Positions 21,627-34,467 are shown, counted from the first letter of the stretch. The stretch is DNA of 64,000 nucleotides from Eutreptiella sp. 'Long Island Sound 2002' (GCA_964036045.1 OZ038383.1:34987394-35051393), one strand, 5' to 3'. Notes: generated by a model from the sequence alone, not told the origin. Program-made: numbers and translations.

Positions 21627-24600
21627 GTAAGGGGGGGGGGACTTTGTTCTGAGCATGGGCCGATTTCTTATTTTTTCGTTCGCTGCGGGCCGCTGGTGTG
21701 TAGATGCACAAACACCTATGAACAACAAACAGTGGCGGCAGCGGACCACCAACTGGCCCATTGGCCTCGCCTACTCCTTCGTTGCCACCACCCAATCCAC
21801 AATGCCCTCCATCCCCCTTTGCAACAGGGCGTTACTTGGTTTGATGCCAACCCCAAACGATGGAACGGCCAACACTGGCAGGCAGAAGAGGGTTATGCTT
21901 CTTCGACACCCCCCCCCCCCCTTCTGCCCCCCTCCAAGCCCCCCTCCTCCTTTTCAACATATTTTGCTCTGATTTATAGCACTGCTTGATGTTGCTATTT
22001 GAGGCATGACTGCGGCCTATATCCGGTCCAATAGGGATACTGCAGATGCCACTGCTATTTGGCCACTTGTGGGGATCAATGCATTGGCTTGAAGTACGCT
22101 TAAACTGGGCATCACAATCTGGGAGTCAGCTCCCACCCACGGGAGTACCACGTTTTACTTCTGTTGTGCCCTGATGCTACGTGTGAAAAGGAGGCTAGCG
22201 GGGGCAACCTTGATGGTTTCCACATCATTTGGGTACAAATGGACCTGGAAAGTGCCCTGGTCCATTCCTACATTAGCGGGGTAAGGCTACAACAGGCATG
22301 CGAATAGGCAAAGTTGGCCAAACCGTTTCACCTCTTCTGTGGTTCAACCCTGCCCCACCTGCAGCTTCTATTCCACAGCGCTGGGTGCCTCAGATGACAT
22401 TGGCAACACTGAAGACAGGCTGAAAGCACTGTGCAATAGACCTTTGCAATGTGCTCTTTGTGTATGGCACTGTGTTTGTGCCTGTGCAGGGGGAGGGAGA
22501 TGCACATGACTGAAAGATGTGCAGTCAGTGTGGGTGGAACCCCTGCAATTCAGGCCCCTGTTCAACAGAGCTGTCACCACAAGCTTCTGGAACTGCTTCG
22601 GCGGCACATAAGTGACATCGGTTGCTTCCTTCCTTCCTTATTTTTGATGCCTGGAGGGAATCCATGGGCTTGTGCGTGTGTTCACCAACAAATAAACACA
22701 CAAACACAAGCAACGGGGCCCTGGATCCATGAATTTTGAGGGCGGGTTTTTAGAACATGTCATAATTCCGTTTCGACTGCCCTGATTTTTCCCAGACAGT
22801 GAGGTGTGTGGGGCTAGATCGCAGCAAAGTCAATCGCCCCCCCCTCCCCTGGGCCCAGGGTTGCATAGCAGGGATGTGGACGCCATGGGGGCACAAGGGT
22901 GCAACTGTGAGGCTGTAACATCCCATTGTCGCCTTTTAGACTCCAACGTTCAAACCAAATCCCCAATGGCCTGGCATCTGCTGCAAAGCAGAGCAGTCTG
23001 CCTCGCTCCATCGCAGAGCCGAGGGCCTCCTCCATGCAACAACAGCACTGAAGAACCAATTCGGATGTTTCGCCAGCAATTCTTCAGCATGGTAGTCCAA
23101 CCCCCCCCCCCCCGCCCAGACGGCTCTGCATGCCCTTGTGTGACCCCTCCCCAGACACACATTACAACCAAAAAAATGGAAGGAGGACCCCCCCCCCCTC
23201 AGACCACCCCCCCCCTCCCCCTGTTCCAATGCAGGTGGAAGCCTGAGTCGGGGGTCTAGAAAATTTTTTAGGTTGACAGTTTCAGGTGCAACTCGAGCCT
23301 GAATAAGTGCCTGGTGGTAGCATCTCTCAATGCTGAAGCTTCTTGGGTGCACAACTTTGCGAGGCAGTCAAGGGATCTGTAGAGTGCTTTGTGTCATGTT
23401 GTCATGTTGCCCATTGTTCTCTACAGATGCTGCAGACTCTTGATAAATTTTGTTCTATTGCTGGTGCATGCCCCACACCTGCCCTGACCCGGGAGCAGGT
23501 TGTGTGGGCTGTCCTAGTGTTTCCTTTCAAGGAGCAGTTGTCAAGGAGGAGGGTCAACCCCCCCCCTCTTCAGACCCCCCCCCGGGTCCAAACCTCCCAT
23601 CCCCCCACCCATCCTCCGCTCCAATGCGTGTCTGCCCCCCCCCCCCAATTCCTGGTGCACAACCATTTAGGCCCCATTGTAGGGCCTTTGTGGGACGACT
23701 CTAGGCGCCCTGTCCACAACCAGGAAGAAAGTCCCCATCCCAGCCCGACCCTTCAGGGGCGCTGAAGGGACAGAGTGTGCGGGGTGGGACCCACCAGGAA
23801 ACCGAATGCGTCTTCTTCGGGGTGTGCCCCCCCAAGGCACCCAATGACACAGCCCCAACAGGAAAGGCTCAGGAGATCTCTGCAAAGGGGCATGGGGGCA
23901 GGCAGGCGGGACCCTGGGAGATCAACTGCACCCGCCACCACTGGCCGCCGGAACCAGCGGTCCCCAATCCTTGGAAGATCCAGTGAGCTGCACCAGGTGG
24001 GGATCTGGGAGAAACCGAGGGGGTGAGGGGCATAGCAATGGGGGGGGGGGATCCTTTGAAAACAAACGCCCTGTCGGTACCCCCCTCCCCCCCCAAACAC
24101 ACACACACACACAGTGCAACCTGTGTGCTAAGATATCTACTCACTCTGGAAAGGAGCTGTGAACCTGTGAGCCTACTTCAGGCGGTCCCCCCTGACACAA
24201 GTTACGGGGCTGTGACCTCGGCTCGACAGACCAGAGCCATGGGAGGGACGCCAAGGAGCAAAAGCAGCACTTGTGAGCCGAGGGACAACTGTTCCACCTC
24301 ACTTGGTAAAATTACTTATCCCAGTACCACAGGAGGAAATTTTGAGATAGAGACAAATGTGGACAAATTTGGAAGCCCTCCCTCGTACCAAATGTTTCCT
24401 GACCATCCGGAGTCCATCAGGAAATAACAGTCACCATCCACAGGGGGCCACACGCCACCGCGCCCTCCACTTCATCAGTGGCCTCCCAGTAGGACCCCCC
24501 CCCCCCGTCCCCAGAGGAGGCACTGCTGGTGCTGCGCTCAGCGCTCTTTTGTGGCCACCCACTGCCAGAGCCCAGGCCCCAACCCAAGTTGAGGGTACAC

Positions 24601-24695
24601 CGGTACGCTTACTCTGCGTTGCGCCCCCCCCACTCTCTCCCACATGACTCTCACCCCGGCCACAGTATACACCCCACTGCACCTTCTCTTTGTAG
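21627..24695 (+). other. Intron between exons G and H
   Basis: This stretch is about 3.1 kb, phase 0. It contains many C runs (about 21910, 23101, 23190, 23210, 23560-23590, 23637) and G runs (21631, 24041). A stretch at 22372-22435 could be a small extra exon (acceptor TTCCACAG, one open frame containing GASDDIGNTEDRLKAL), but no donor or homology backs it. Near 24345-24400 there is sequence resembling part of the 13.9-kb MITE. Confidence 0.55.
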
Positions 24696-24814
24696 TCTCC
24701 GAGCTCGAGTTCTTGCATCGAAACCCAGGATATGTTGGAAGATTTTCATATTGTGCCAAAATCAATCGAAAGAGACTTGATTCTGAGTCAAGATGTGGAG
24801 GTGACCGTGGAACG
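24696..24814 (+). CDS. VPS13: Probable VPS13-like exon H
   Basis: A good acceptor (CTTCTCTTTGTAG) is followed by 119 bp open in phase 0, ending at GTGGAACG/GTTTGT in phase 2. The peptide starts with a Ser-rich linker, SPSSSSCIETQDMLEDF, and then gives RDLILSQDVEVTVE. In VPS13 proteins a 'lxLsqDvxv' strand sits after a variable linker that follows the 'sPxitfL' strand, which is where this falls. The phase agrees with exon G before it and with exon I far downstream. The peptide is short, so the call is less certain than for exons A-G. Confidence 0.5.
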
Positions 24815-27588
24815 GTTTGTTTCCTGAACCCCGCTGCTCGTGGCTGTATGCAGACAGAAGCAGGCCGGTCCTTAAGACCGGCCCGCTTCTTTGTTTGGTG
24901 CTGCGCATTAAGGGCCGCCCCCAAGCATTGTTCTCGCCACCGTCACACTGCCCTTCATTCCCCTCCAACCCCCACCGGTTACCCTCCAACCGCCGTCGAC
25001 TTGCTGCCCATGGGGTGCTCTGCTTCTTTTCAGGGCGGTCCCTGAGAGGAAACGAAGAAAACATGCTGGCGCCCGTCAAGCCCAGCTCCACAGTTGGGGG
25101 ATGAGCAACGGCGGTTGGAGGGTAATCCGCAGTGGTGGAGGGTAAGAGGTAACATCAGTTGAAGCAGACGGTCTTGGTGTCCGTTTGAAATTGCGCATTC
25201 CATTTCATACACCGCCCCAATCTTAGCCACAAAGAAACAATCGGTCCGTGAATCCTCGCAGCCGAAAGTGTCTTCGGCGGGTGCACACGCCTGCGGGGAG
25301 AGTGGCAACAGTAATGAGCCCATTTTGGAGGACTGGTCGAGTTTTGTCGGCACTCTTTGGGCCCACTCTACAACCGTCATCACTGTCCGCTTTACCCCGA
25401 ACCCCCAAACCACTATTATTGTAGACCACCCAGGGTTCATAACAATATACAGGCAACCACTGGGAACCCAATACCCCCAACCCCCAAAACCTACCTTCAT
25501 GGGGTGCAGCAGTGTCTGTGCCCACATCGTGAGGCCAATAACAACATTACTGCCCGTCAGGCGCTTCATGAGGCTCATTGATGCCAGAATTTCCTGTTTT
25601 TTTTGGCATTTCTGGTGAGTGGTCAGCAGTGTTTTGCCCCTTTGTATGTGCAGTCAGAATGCTCAGAATTGAATGGGGAATTATGATGTTAACCCCCCCC
25701 CCCCCCCCAGACTGAAAATAATCTCGAAGACCCCTGTGTATGATTTATTTGGCCTCTTTGTAGAACCATCCTTTTGGGAGACAAAATTATCCCCCAATGA
25801 ATTTTCAAGCCCTTGTATCCGGGTGCAACTTTTTTCGGAGGGGGGGGGGGGGGGGTGGGGGCAAGGGGGGGTCAAATTTTTGCCGGCCCATAGGCGCCAC
25901 TGTGCGTTGATTCGGACCAGGTCGCATTTCATTTGTTTCTTCTACATGGACCCCCAAACCAATGATGGGTCGCGGGTCACAGGGGGTGCCTAGGTGCAGT
26001 CCCTGCACCCCTCCGCCCCCTCTTGGGGGCCAAAATATTTGAGAGGTCCCGACCTTCGTACAAGCCAATATGGAGAAATTGGCTAGCGCCGCACGCACGG
26101 GAAGTTTTTGGTGCCCCGTCCAAAGGGGCCAGGAGAAACGGTCACCCCATGTGTCTATACTCAACATGCTCAGTTTTTTCTGGGCATTTTTCCTGGCCCC
26201 CCCAAGAAGGCAAGATTTGTGCAGGCACTTCTGATTTTGTGAGCATATTGATCTTTCCCCACCAGGACAAATGGGGACAAATGTTTGTTGCTCATTGAAG
26301 ATCCCACCCTCGAAGGTCAGCCCTGGCACGAGGTCGTGGTTGGTGCCGGGCGCCACAACCCCTACCTCCTCCATTGGCCTCCGCATGGGCTCCTAGAAGT
26401 GCATCCGGTAGTGGGAGCAATAGCAACAGCAACAGCAGCAGCGGCAACAACAATAGGAGCAGTAGCAGTAGTAGCAGCAACAACACTAGTGGCCCCAATG
26501 GCCCAAAGTGTTGCCCTCCCGAGAGTACATCGGATGTGGGGCCACAAGTGGTCAGCCTTCATAGCAAACAACCCCCGCCAAAGGCAACATTCTAGAACAC
26601 CCGGCACCAAAGCTGCAGAAGTTTGCGACCAAGGCTTGTCCTACATTGATCTGCCCAGATTCCTCTGATTCAGAATGAAATCTGTTTGTATGGTTGATAC
26701 TTGAACGTTGTACCCCCCCCCCCCTTCCCCTTTTCCGCGAGCACCGCCTTGTCTAAGCACGAAGACCCGGTCCGACCGTTGGTGCCCTGACTTTCTTGGT
26801 GCTTGCACAAGGGGGGGGGGGTATGTATTTGTTCTAACCCTCTAGTGGCATGTGCGTTAGGACTAGTTGGCCGCACACAATGGAGCGGGGAGGGAAACCT
26901 AGCCCACCATAGCCATAATGGACACCCGAGTGGCGTCGGCCAACTAGTAGAGGCTCGAAAGGCTGCCACACTTGGAAGTAGGTGCGAAACGATGCCAAAT
27001 GATTACCTCACAGGATTGGGCACCCGCTTCGATGGTGATGCGAACCGCGAAACGGTCAAAACACCCTCACCGGCTTGGGCACCCTGTGGGCCAATCTCCT
27101 TGGTGCGGGCTCCGCCAATGAGGTTTCCGGACCATCAACCCCCCCCCTCCCCCCGCGGGGGGTGTGGGTGGCTACCAGCACCGTGACAATGGTGAGGAAG
27201 GAGAGTGGAGACCTCCGTTGTTGTATGCCAACTCCTTAGGCCACCGCCTCCTTGCCACTTTGTTCACAACAAGGTTTATCACAAACGACATTAGTGGCGG
27301 TCATTATGAGATGATCGGCAAGGTTGCTGTTGGCGTGAGTGGACCGGGAGGTGGCAACGTGGGGTGCGAGGGTGTGAATTTTGCCTTGGATACCAAAGTG
27401 GTTCAAAGATAGGTCTTTTTTGGTCCCAGCCCCCCAGCCCCCACCCCCTAACCCCCAGTTTCCGAGTGTCCGTGTCTATTTTTTTCAGTGCCATTTTTTC
27501 TACCTTGTGCAGCCCCTGCTGGGGGCTTTGATAAAATGTCTGCAAGTAAGCGGCCGAACAACCCGAAGCTTCGACCGGTGTGTAGTAG
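24815..27588. other. Gene-poor stretch with simple repeats
   Basis: I see no supported gene. C and G runs occur near 25686, 25841, 26711 and 26811. An (AGC/AAC)n trinucleotide tract runs from about 26418 to 26487. A block at 26142-26184 is a near copy of 1572-1613, and the G-run neighbourhood at 25790-25880 resembles that at 5415-5535. A 127-codon frame across the trinucleotide tract (26285-26668) has no recognisable motif. Confidence 0.55.
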
Positions 27589-27798
27589 CACGCTAAGCTC
27601 GACTCGGCGACTGCATTGGAGCATCTACACCCAACCAAAGAAGCGAACGAGGAACTCGAGGGAGCCCACGGCACTCCGCCATCGGAGCCGAGTTTATCGC
27701 CGGATTTCAACTTCGAGGAACTTGAAGCCGTCGAGCCGCCCACTACCCCCATCAAGACCCACGAGGAGCAAGGTCAACTAGTGGGTCGAGGAATATAA
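27589..27798 (+). pseudogene. Retroelement-type ORF scrap
   Basis: An open stretch of about 69 codons after a TAG (27586-27588) ends at the stop at 27796-27798. It is strikingly protein-like: LEHLHPTKEANEELEGAHG, an acidic SPDFNFEELEAVEPP segment, then THEEQGQLVGRG. The acidic, Pro- and Glu-rich composition suits a linker in a retroelement polyprotein, and it looks familiar from charophyte repeats, though I cannot verify that. There is no catalytic motif. The upstream 27.5-27.59 kb is open in other frames only. Confidence 0.4.
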
Positions 27799-28139
27799 CA
27801 TTTCTTTGACCTGGACTTCACAAGGCATTTTCGTCCAATTTACATCATCGCTGACCATCTTCTTTCAATCACAGCGGTGGTGCCGTTTGGACTAAAACTT
27901 TCTCTATATGAGTTGGCGGTGCCATCCAAACTCTGCTTGGAGTGGTGCTTTCGGATGTATGCTGCTCCTCGACAACAATACTTGCTGCAAAATTGGTGAC
28001 CACAACTGCAAGCATCCCACAGATCCCGCTGGTCTAGGACTGTCACATAGTAGCCTGTGAGCGACTCTCGGGGATCTACCTCTAGGGGCACCGCTCACCC
28101 CCAGGGCCACAAATTGTATGTATAACAACGTGACAATGG

Positions 28140-30280
28140 AGAACCCATTTTTTTGTAGCGGCCAAACACTGCTGCCTAGGTGTATGGGCTCCAATTGCTC
28201 TCTCATCATCTGTTGAAGGCCGTCATTGAGCAACACAAACAGCTATTTCAGGAGCTGCACCGCTTGCCATCCGATGCGCCCAAAGAAGCGCCAAAAAATG
28301 AACTGGAAACTGAATGTGCCACTCTGGTAGCAACAATCTTGCAAGCATTCAATCAGCCAAAGTTTCTATGATTCAGTGCCACTGAAACAAGCACAAGATA
28401 ACATGCAAAAGCTAAAACTCAGACATCGGAAGTGATCTCTCAGCAGCAAGCCATAAAGAGGACAGCCACGCCTGAGGCACCGGAGAAGCTACGAGGTGAA
28501 TTCAATCACTTGAACTCGGAAATAGCCAAGGCTCGAATGCTCATCCTAGAGCTACTGAATAGTCCAATGGAAATGTAAATGAAAATCATCACCCCCCAAG
28601 AGGCCTCTATCCACCATGACGGCCGAATATTGGGCAAACAGCCGGAAAGATGTGGATACTGACGCGAACATCGTGCATGAGTCACGTAGCAAATAAGCGG
28701 AAAAGGCCACCAAGGCGAGCATTTGCTAAAACTTTGGTGGAAAATGTATCCAAGGCACGAGAGCAAGCGGAGTCCATGACCACACCTGTCGCAGTGCCAA
28801 CGTTTGAAGCCAAGGAAGAGGAGCAACTCCCGTATCAGCTTGAATAGCAGTTTCTTCGTTGCATACTCCAACATGAGACGCGTCTCTGGCAAGGATGGGA
28901 TGCTAGCATTTTTGGTAGTCAGGTATCCCTGAGATTTTTGACGGTACGCTGGCCCAACTCCTTCCCTAGGATGACCGCGAATTTATTAATGGTTCGGGAT
29001 TACCATGAGTTGCCACAGATCATTGCAGAAGTCAACAAATTGTTCAATTTGGTCTAGACACACATATTAGATCTGCTGATTTAGTGCGATGATGAGAAGT
29101 CACTGTTTCTGGAGACATGCCCACATATACCATCTCAGATCGAGTGGAGATGTTGAGAAATTGTCAAACTCAGCCGACCCTTCAAAACAGGGGAGGAGTG
29201 GGGGTTGATGTCCACAGGTATGTGGTACCGTGTGATGAACATGGAAGAGCTAGCACCTAGGTTTGGGGTGCTCAAATTGTTACTCATGGCTTTATTGGCA
29301 GTGCAACGGGAGTTTGAGGTGAGGAAGACACCAAACACCATGCACGTGGTACACACTGAGGATGGTGCGATGCCCAGTCTTTTCTGATGGGCTGGGCAGA
29401 AAAGGACTCGTGTGTACGGAGACGAGCAGGTTTGTTCGAGGCTGCAAAACAATTTGGCATCCATGCGAGGAGAAAGAAATCATTCAGATGCTCAGGGCCC
29501 ACATGGATTGCCTTTTCTTTGCCATTATGATGAAGTCTGAAATGAACGGGCCTGGCTTTCTTTCTTGTGATCCGATACTATATCAGCATCGCAAGCCGCA
29601 ACAAAAGGAAGGCACTGTGCCCTTCATTTCGCACACGGTATATCCGTTAGTCGGGCAGGCCAAAATTGACTGATCGGATTTCTTGTTGCAGCCTTGCAGA
29701 AAATTTAAAGTTCGCCTTGGGTTCTCTACGTAGGAGAGTGCCCAGCAATGGTTCGGCAATGCCCGTTTTGTTTCAGATGCAATTGGCATCCTGGCTAAAA
29801 ACGAACGCACCAATCAATCTTACACCGACTCCCTAGAAGGTGTAGACGGGAACACGGACTCTAGGGCGTCCGTGAGATCTTCCAGATCTTCTATGTCCAG
29901 CGCAAGCTTACCCAGACCACCGGAGGCATAATCCGTGGTATTTGATGATGTTCTTCCATGGATTGATGGGAACCAAATTAAGGAAATTTTTGAACAGACT
30001 TGCAAGCCAGTGACGTCACGTATGTTTCTTAATTGGACTCCAAGTGATGTATCCATGTTACTTTTATGATGTTCCGCCATGGATTGATGAGACCCGACTT
30101 AAGGAAATTTTTCAACGGAAATCCAAGTTAGTAACGTCAGCTATGCTTCTCAATTGGATTCCAAGTGATGTATCCATGTTGGCTTGGGAAATGATAGGGC
30201 AAGACCTAACTTCCTTGAACGGAGCGATGATCAGGGGCCGCGGCACAGCAAGGCCGGTTTACATGATCACATAGGAGAAG
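28140..30280 (+). pseudogene. Decayed coding sequence of unknown family
   Basis: Collinear protein-like patches on the + strand are broken by stops and frame changes. These include a helical stretch (28180-28371, with VIEQHKQLFQELHRL), EKLRGEFNHLNSEIAKARM near 28487-28560, a Lys/Glu patch (28650-28847), and MEELAPRFGVLKLLLMALLA with TMHVVHTEDG (29205-29387). Further on are MLRAHMDCLFFAIMM (29487-29531 in 29362-29673) and ERTNQSYTDSLEGVDG with a Ser-rich tail (near 29807). The 3' part contains a 121-bp tandem duplication (see below). The local base composition is less GC-rich than the neighbours. I do not recognise the family: it could be a host pseudogene or part of a large mobile element. 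Confidence 0.45.
29942..30183 (+). repeat. 121-bp tandem duplication within decayed coding sequence
   Basis: Copy 1 (29942-30062) encodes DDVLPWIDGNQIKEIF and FLNWTPSDVSML. Copy 2 (30063-30183) encodes YDVPPWIDETRLKEIF and LLNWIPSDVSML. As 121 is not a multiple of three, the copies lie in different frames, so the duplication broke the ORF if it arose at the DNA level after coding ceased. The amino acid differences are mostly conservative. Confidence 0.8.
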
Positions 30281-30283
30281 TAC

Positions 30284-33200
30284 ATCTTTGAACGCACTAC
30301 TCACGCTGAGAAGGTCGAAGCGAAGTCTAGGTAGCTAACACACAGCATACCGCAGGCATGGTTTGAATGTCTCCCATATCCGGATCGTCAAAGGGGGCAA
30401 TGCTAAGCCACTATGATGTTTGGTACCCTTGTTGAGTGGCCCCAGGGGTTGCCCGTCTCTGCCCCCCTCTTTCCGGACTTGAAAATTATGTCCCTCAGTC
30501 CTCTGCCCTTTTTACCGGCATTCAAAGGGCAAGAAGAAAGTAACAAGATGCAAACTAATTAGCACATACATGGCCGCAAAACAGCTAGACATGGTGGGTA
30601 TTCAAGACCCGCTTAATGTCATTTCTCCACAAAAGCGTAAGGTACCTAAGTTTTTTGCCATCCTAGGCAATCATTTGTGCTCCAATAACATTCCACGGTG
30701 CCGTTGAGGCACGGTCTTTATAGGCAGCAAGGCTGGGTCATTGAACAGGCTGCAACTCTTTATCGTTGTGTATCCATTATTTGCTTCTCCAACTTTGATG
30801 ACCGTTCCATCAGTGCTACTTGTATGCATTTTTCACATGTACCACACATTCGGGCAGGAGCAATGGACTAGATTGGGTGTGGTTCTAGACCAAATTCAAT
30901 CAGAAAGGGGGTGTGGGCTTCAATTCCGAGTCGGGTGGACCCGTCCCCAGGCTTTTCGGTGGCAAAAAAGGTCCCCGCTTGCTCCAAATGGCGGTTTTTG
31001 CTTCTAGTTCAGGTTCCGGAGTTTTGTGGCGGCTGGGGCTCTCACCTAGCCACCAAATCCACTAGCGCGCTGTCGCACATCAACGACAAGGGACGCTGAT
31101 AGACTAAAGTAGAGGCGAATGTTTTTGGACAAGCTACCGGGGGACGACCATCGGGCTTTGGTATTGTTGGTAAGTTTACAGTATACTTATGCAAACAGAG
31201 CCTATAGTGGCAAGGCAGGCAACAACATTGCAACCAAGTAGGTAGGTTGGGGCAATCATGCAAACAGATAAAGCTTGGGTATTTACAAGGAAGTAGAGCT
31301 TGAAAAACCAGCCTAACCGGCGCATTGCATCGCGCAATGAGTAGGCGAGGGATTTGTGAGCAAGTATGTAGGTGAAATGAGCTAGGAGTGTTGATGAAAT
31401 CATACAGGTTGCCCCTCGGGACGTCGGACTATAATTAGACACGACGTAGGGAAAGGGCATCTTTGAAGCATATGGCACCGGTTGTTTTCCAATGAAAATG
31501 AGCAATTGTTCGAAAAGGGTAAGATTTGATATATGTTACAAGGTGAGGCTTGGCTACAGGTGGACTACACACCCCCTTCTTCAAGCCTAGCATATGTTTC
31601 ATCATTTGGTCGATGACAAAAAAAGAACGGAATATGTCCATTTCTCTTAGGCTTAAGAAGTGCAAATCGATAAGAAATGAAAAATGGGCTATGTTGATGT
31701 GACACTTCGAAGCGTTTTTTTGGTGCTTGCAGCCGGGCGTGGTGCTAAGCTCTTTCCTTCTCGGCCTCTAAGGTGGGGTTGGTGTGTCCTACACAATTTT
31801 TCAAAGATGACGAATTAATAACGGGGCTACACTCCACACACTCAAAATTACAAGGCTCGCCACTGGACATTTGGCATTGGGACATTTGGCAACAGCCACA
31901 ACGAAACATTGTGGCAGCGGCACGTCATTGCATTGCAAATAATTCCTTGAAACTAAAGTCTTGATTATTATCGTTGTTATTGTCTTCTACTTCACAGGCG
32001 GTTTCCGTCCAAGGGTGGGCTTTCGTGAGCGAACTAGGGCATGAGCTTTCATCTCAATGCTCGGCTTACTCCATGTTGGTAGCATCGTATGAACAAGACT
32101 TGTCTCATAAAGTAGGCAACTCGTTAGTGTCAACTTTGAAAGGCATTTTCGAAGGGCAGAACACGTCTATTGGGTCACAAGGCGAGCAGGTCAAGCAAAT
32201 CAACAAACTACTCCCTCAAGTTCAATTTCGAAAGCGGCTAGGTTGGGTAAAGCGTGAAGGGGCAGTGTTCCTTTGATACAAATAGTTGGGTGTGTGGCTA
32301 CGAGCGCAGCACCGCTAAACAGGGCGAAAGAGGCCACACAGGCCTTCGCGGATAGTATGTAGGCTGCCACACGCAAAAGACCGCGTGAACGACACCCACA
32401 TCGACAGCGCAGTTGATTGGTGTGGAAAACTGGAGATGAACAACTCACAAGGCCCGCTTTGTGTTCCAATCTACCAACAAATACCGAATATGCCGAGGGA
32501 AGGTAAGGAGAGAGTGTGTTGTGGACATGGGCCCTGTCTAGTTCCCGTAGTCCATGGTCAGCCGCTGGGTGAGACTTGTTGTCTTGGGCGTAGTGGCCAA
32601 AAGTATAACCCATAGCGCATTTCCGCGCACTACGCAGATCATACATATAAACCTTCCACCGTGCATCTATGAGAGCGAGTACAGTTAGTGCAAGAATCTC
32701 AGTATCCCTAGCCTCTATGATTGCTTCTAGCCGGTCATGTGCAGTTACAGAGTCCGTGAATGGTGAAATAAGAGAATTGTGATCAGCTATCACGATGGAG
32801 CCTTATGCTCTCACTGGCACCATTTACCCAGGCGAAGGGGACATTGTTGCCAAGTGCACACACTAGCTCCAAACTCTCGATCTGCCCAATTTTGGTGTTA
32901 TGGCCCGTGCGTTATTCCAGCTGTTACCAGGGGAAGTAGTTCAATAGTCACTGAAGCGGCTAAGCTGCTATTCTTCACCGGGTGATGACGGCGTTTCGGC
33001 CTCCATCATTGTCAGATTCTTTGAGGTATATGAACCACTAATGCATCAAGTTGCGACTAAGTGCTTTGACTTGGGGTCCCTAACACAAGAGTGGGCTTTG
33101 GGACTGGTCAATTGCATCTTTAAGTGTTTGGTCCTGGCTGCCATCACGACGGTGCACCCAATTGCCTTGTAGATGTTGAAAAAGAATGGCCACGGACAAT

Positions 33201-33400
33201 TGACTATATGGGAGTAGAGCAAAGATTTCAGCAATTAACCCACAAAAGGCAAGTTGTTTGCATAAAGGGTAGCGCAAGCAACAACACCTTTGCCGTGGCT
33301 ACCGGGTTCCAAAGACCATAATGCAAGAGCATTTGCATGGCTCTCTAGTGAGTTTTGTTTTTTCCATCGTGTTTGCCACCCTATCACACAACTTGATTGA
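30284..33400. other. Stretch without a supportable gene
   Basis: Short protein-like patches persist on the + strand (near 30400-30540 EWPQGLPVSAPLFPDLK, 30571-30700, 30741-31007, 31974-32276, 33124-33321). They are separated by stops and show no recognisable domain. They may continue the decayed sequence to the left. I see no repeats of note and few G or C runs, unlike the rest of the window. Confidence 0.4.
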
Positions 33401-33417
33401 GGCTGTCCTCAACCTCA

Positions 33418-33446
33418 CCCTAGTGACCTAGATTAAAGTCAATATG
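33418..33446 (+). repeat. Left terminal inverted repeat of composite element
   Basis: These 29 bases begin CCCTAGTGACCTAG and match 41066-41094 in inverted orientation with no mismatch. Beyond the 29 bases both ends continue into AT-rich sequence that is only loosely similar. Confidence 0.9.
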
Positions 33447-33629
33447 TTAATTTTTAATTTTTAATATATGAAGGCGTTAATATATTAATCTCGCAAATTT
33501 TAAGAGGTTAAAGTCAAATTTTCGCGATCGGGCCATTTGTGCCCATTTTTCCATGCACATATGCGGACCTATAAGGGGTGTTACGTGGTATATTGTTGCA
33601 CAACGGTATAGTAGAGAGGTTCCAATGTT

Positions 33630-34367
33630 GTGTTGGTGGGTGTCTTGGACGCCCCCCCTCCGGTTACCCGCATCCCCCCCCCCCCCCTCCACACCACCAT
33701 GTTCCCTTGCATAGCCCTTGTTATGCCTTTCTCTTGGGACACCCTTACCGAGCTGAACATGACGCTCGTGCGTTTGAGTGGAGCCAGGGGTTTGCGGGAC
33801 CCTTTGGTCTCCCAAGTCCTTGGTGAGTGGGTGGCCTCATCCCCTTTGGCCCGGGCCCGATGGTCCAAGGCCATGGAGGTTGGCTACCCCTCCCTTATTT
33901 GTACTAAGCAAGTGGAGGCGGTGAAGCAATATGCCTCCCACCTCTTCCCGGCCCCGGACCTCATCGGCCTCCTCATGGACTTGAACGTCCCCAAGCTCGG
34001 CTTCCGGCACGTGTCAGAGTACATGACCCGCCGGGGGTCGGCCTACACGGCCGCAACGGGCCTCCCGTTCCCCCGCCCCATCCCCACTCGGGATACGTTC
34101 ACGGACACGTGGAAGGAGTTGGTCACCCCCCTTGACCTACGACCACCCGTGTCCGTCCCCGATCCCCCCGCGCGCTCTTGGCCGCTACCCTCATGGGCCC
34201 GGTACGTCCAATCATGCCCATCGCTAGTGGACACCATCGATTGGACAAGGCCCCTCACCTTCATTGTGTGTGGGGGTGTGTACCCGTGCGCCGGTGGTAG
34301 TTGGACCCAACTCTCCATCGGGCTCCTCAACCACGGCGCACGGGGCCGCACACCCGCGTACTTGTAG
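33630..34367 (+). CDS. Unknown element-encoded protein, copy 1
   Basis: The open frame is 245 codons. Its likely start is the ATG at 33700 (MFPCIALVMPFSW), because the residues before it are encoded by a C-run-rich stretch. The N-terminal half is helical and Leu/Ala-rich. The C-terminal half carries a conserved block: GLPFPRP, a Trp, SW-x2-YVQS, IDWTRPLTF, then VYPCAGGSW and a final NHGA. The same block occurs at 51.0-51.44 kb after a piggyBac-like relic. The TAG at 34365 aligns with a Ser codon in that copy. Past it the frame stays open and similar (VIGMAVCGDRDMAAL) to a TAA near 34464. So this copy has one premature stop. I do not know its function. Confidence 0.55.
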   Translation: MLVGVLDAPPPVTRIPPPPLHTTMFPCIALVMPFSWDTLTELNMTLVRLSGARGLRDPLVSQVLGEWVASSPLARARWSKAMEVGYPSLICTKQVEAVKQYASHLFPAPDLIGLLMDLNVPKLGFRHVSEYMTRRGSAYTAATGLPFPRPIPTRDTFTDTWKELVTPLDLRPPVSVPDPPARSWPLPSWARYVQSCPSLVDTIDWTRPLTFIVCGGVYPCAGGSWTQLSIGLLNHGARGRTPAYL

Positions 34368-34467
34368 GTGATAGGGATGGCCGTGTGCGGGGACAGGGAC
34401 ATGGCGGCACTTGCAACGATATGGGCCGATAACTTGAAGGTTTGGGGCCCATTCGTTGTTTGTTAAT
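34365..34467 (+). pseudogene. C-terminal remainder of copy 1 after an in-frame stop
   Basis: Downstream of the TAG the same frame encodes VIGMAVCGDRDMAALATIWA and ends WGPFVVC before TAA. The second copy (51.4 kb) continues into the same motif without a stop. This shows that the TAG is a later mutation, or that it is read through. Confidence 0.6.

Noticed and set aside
22372-22445. Possible extra VPS13 exon between G and H
   Set aside because: There is an open frame after a good acceptor but no convincing donor, and the peptide shows no family motif.
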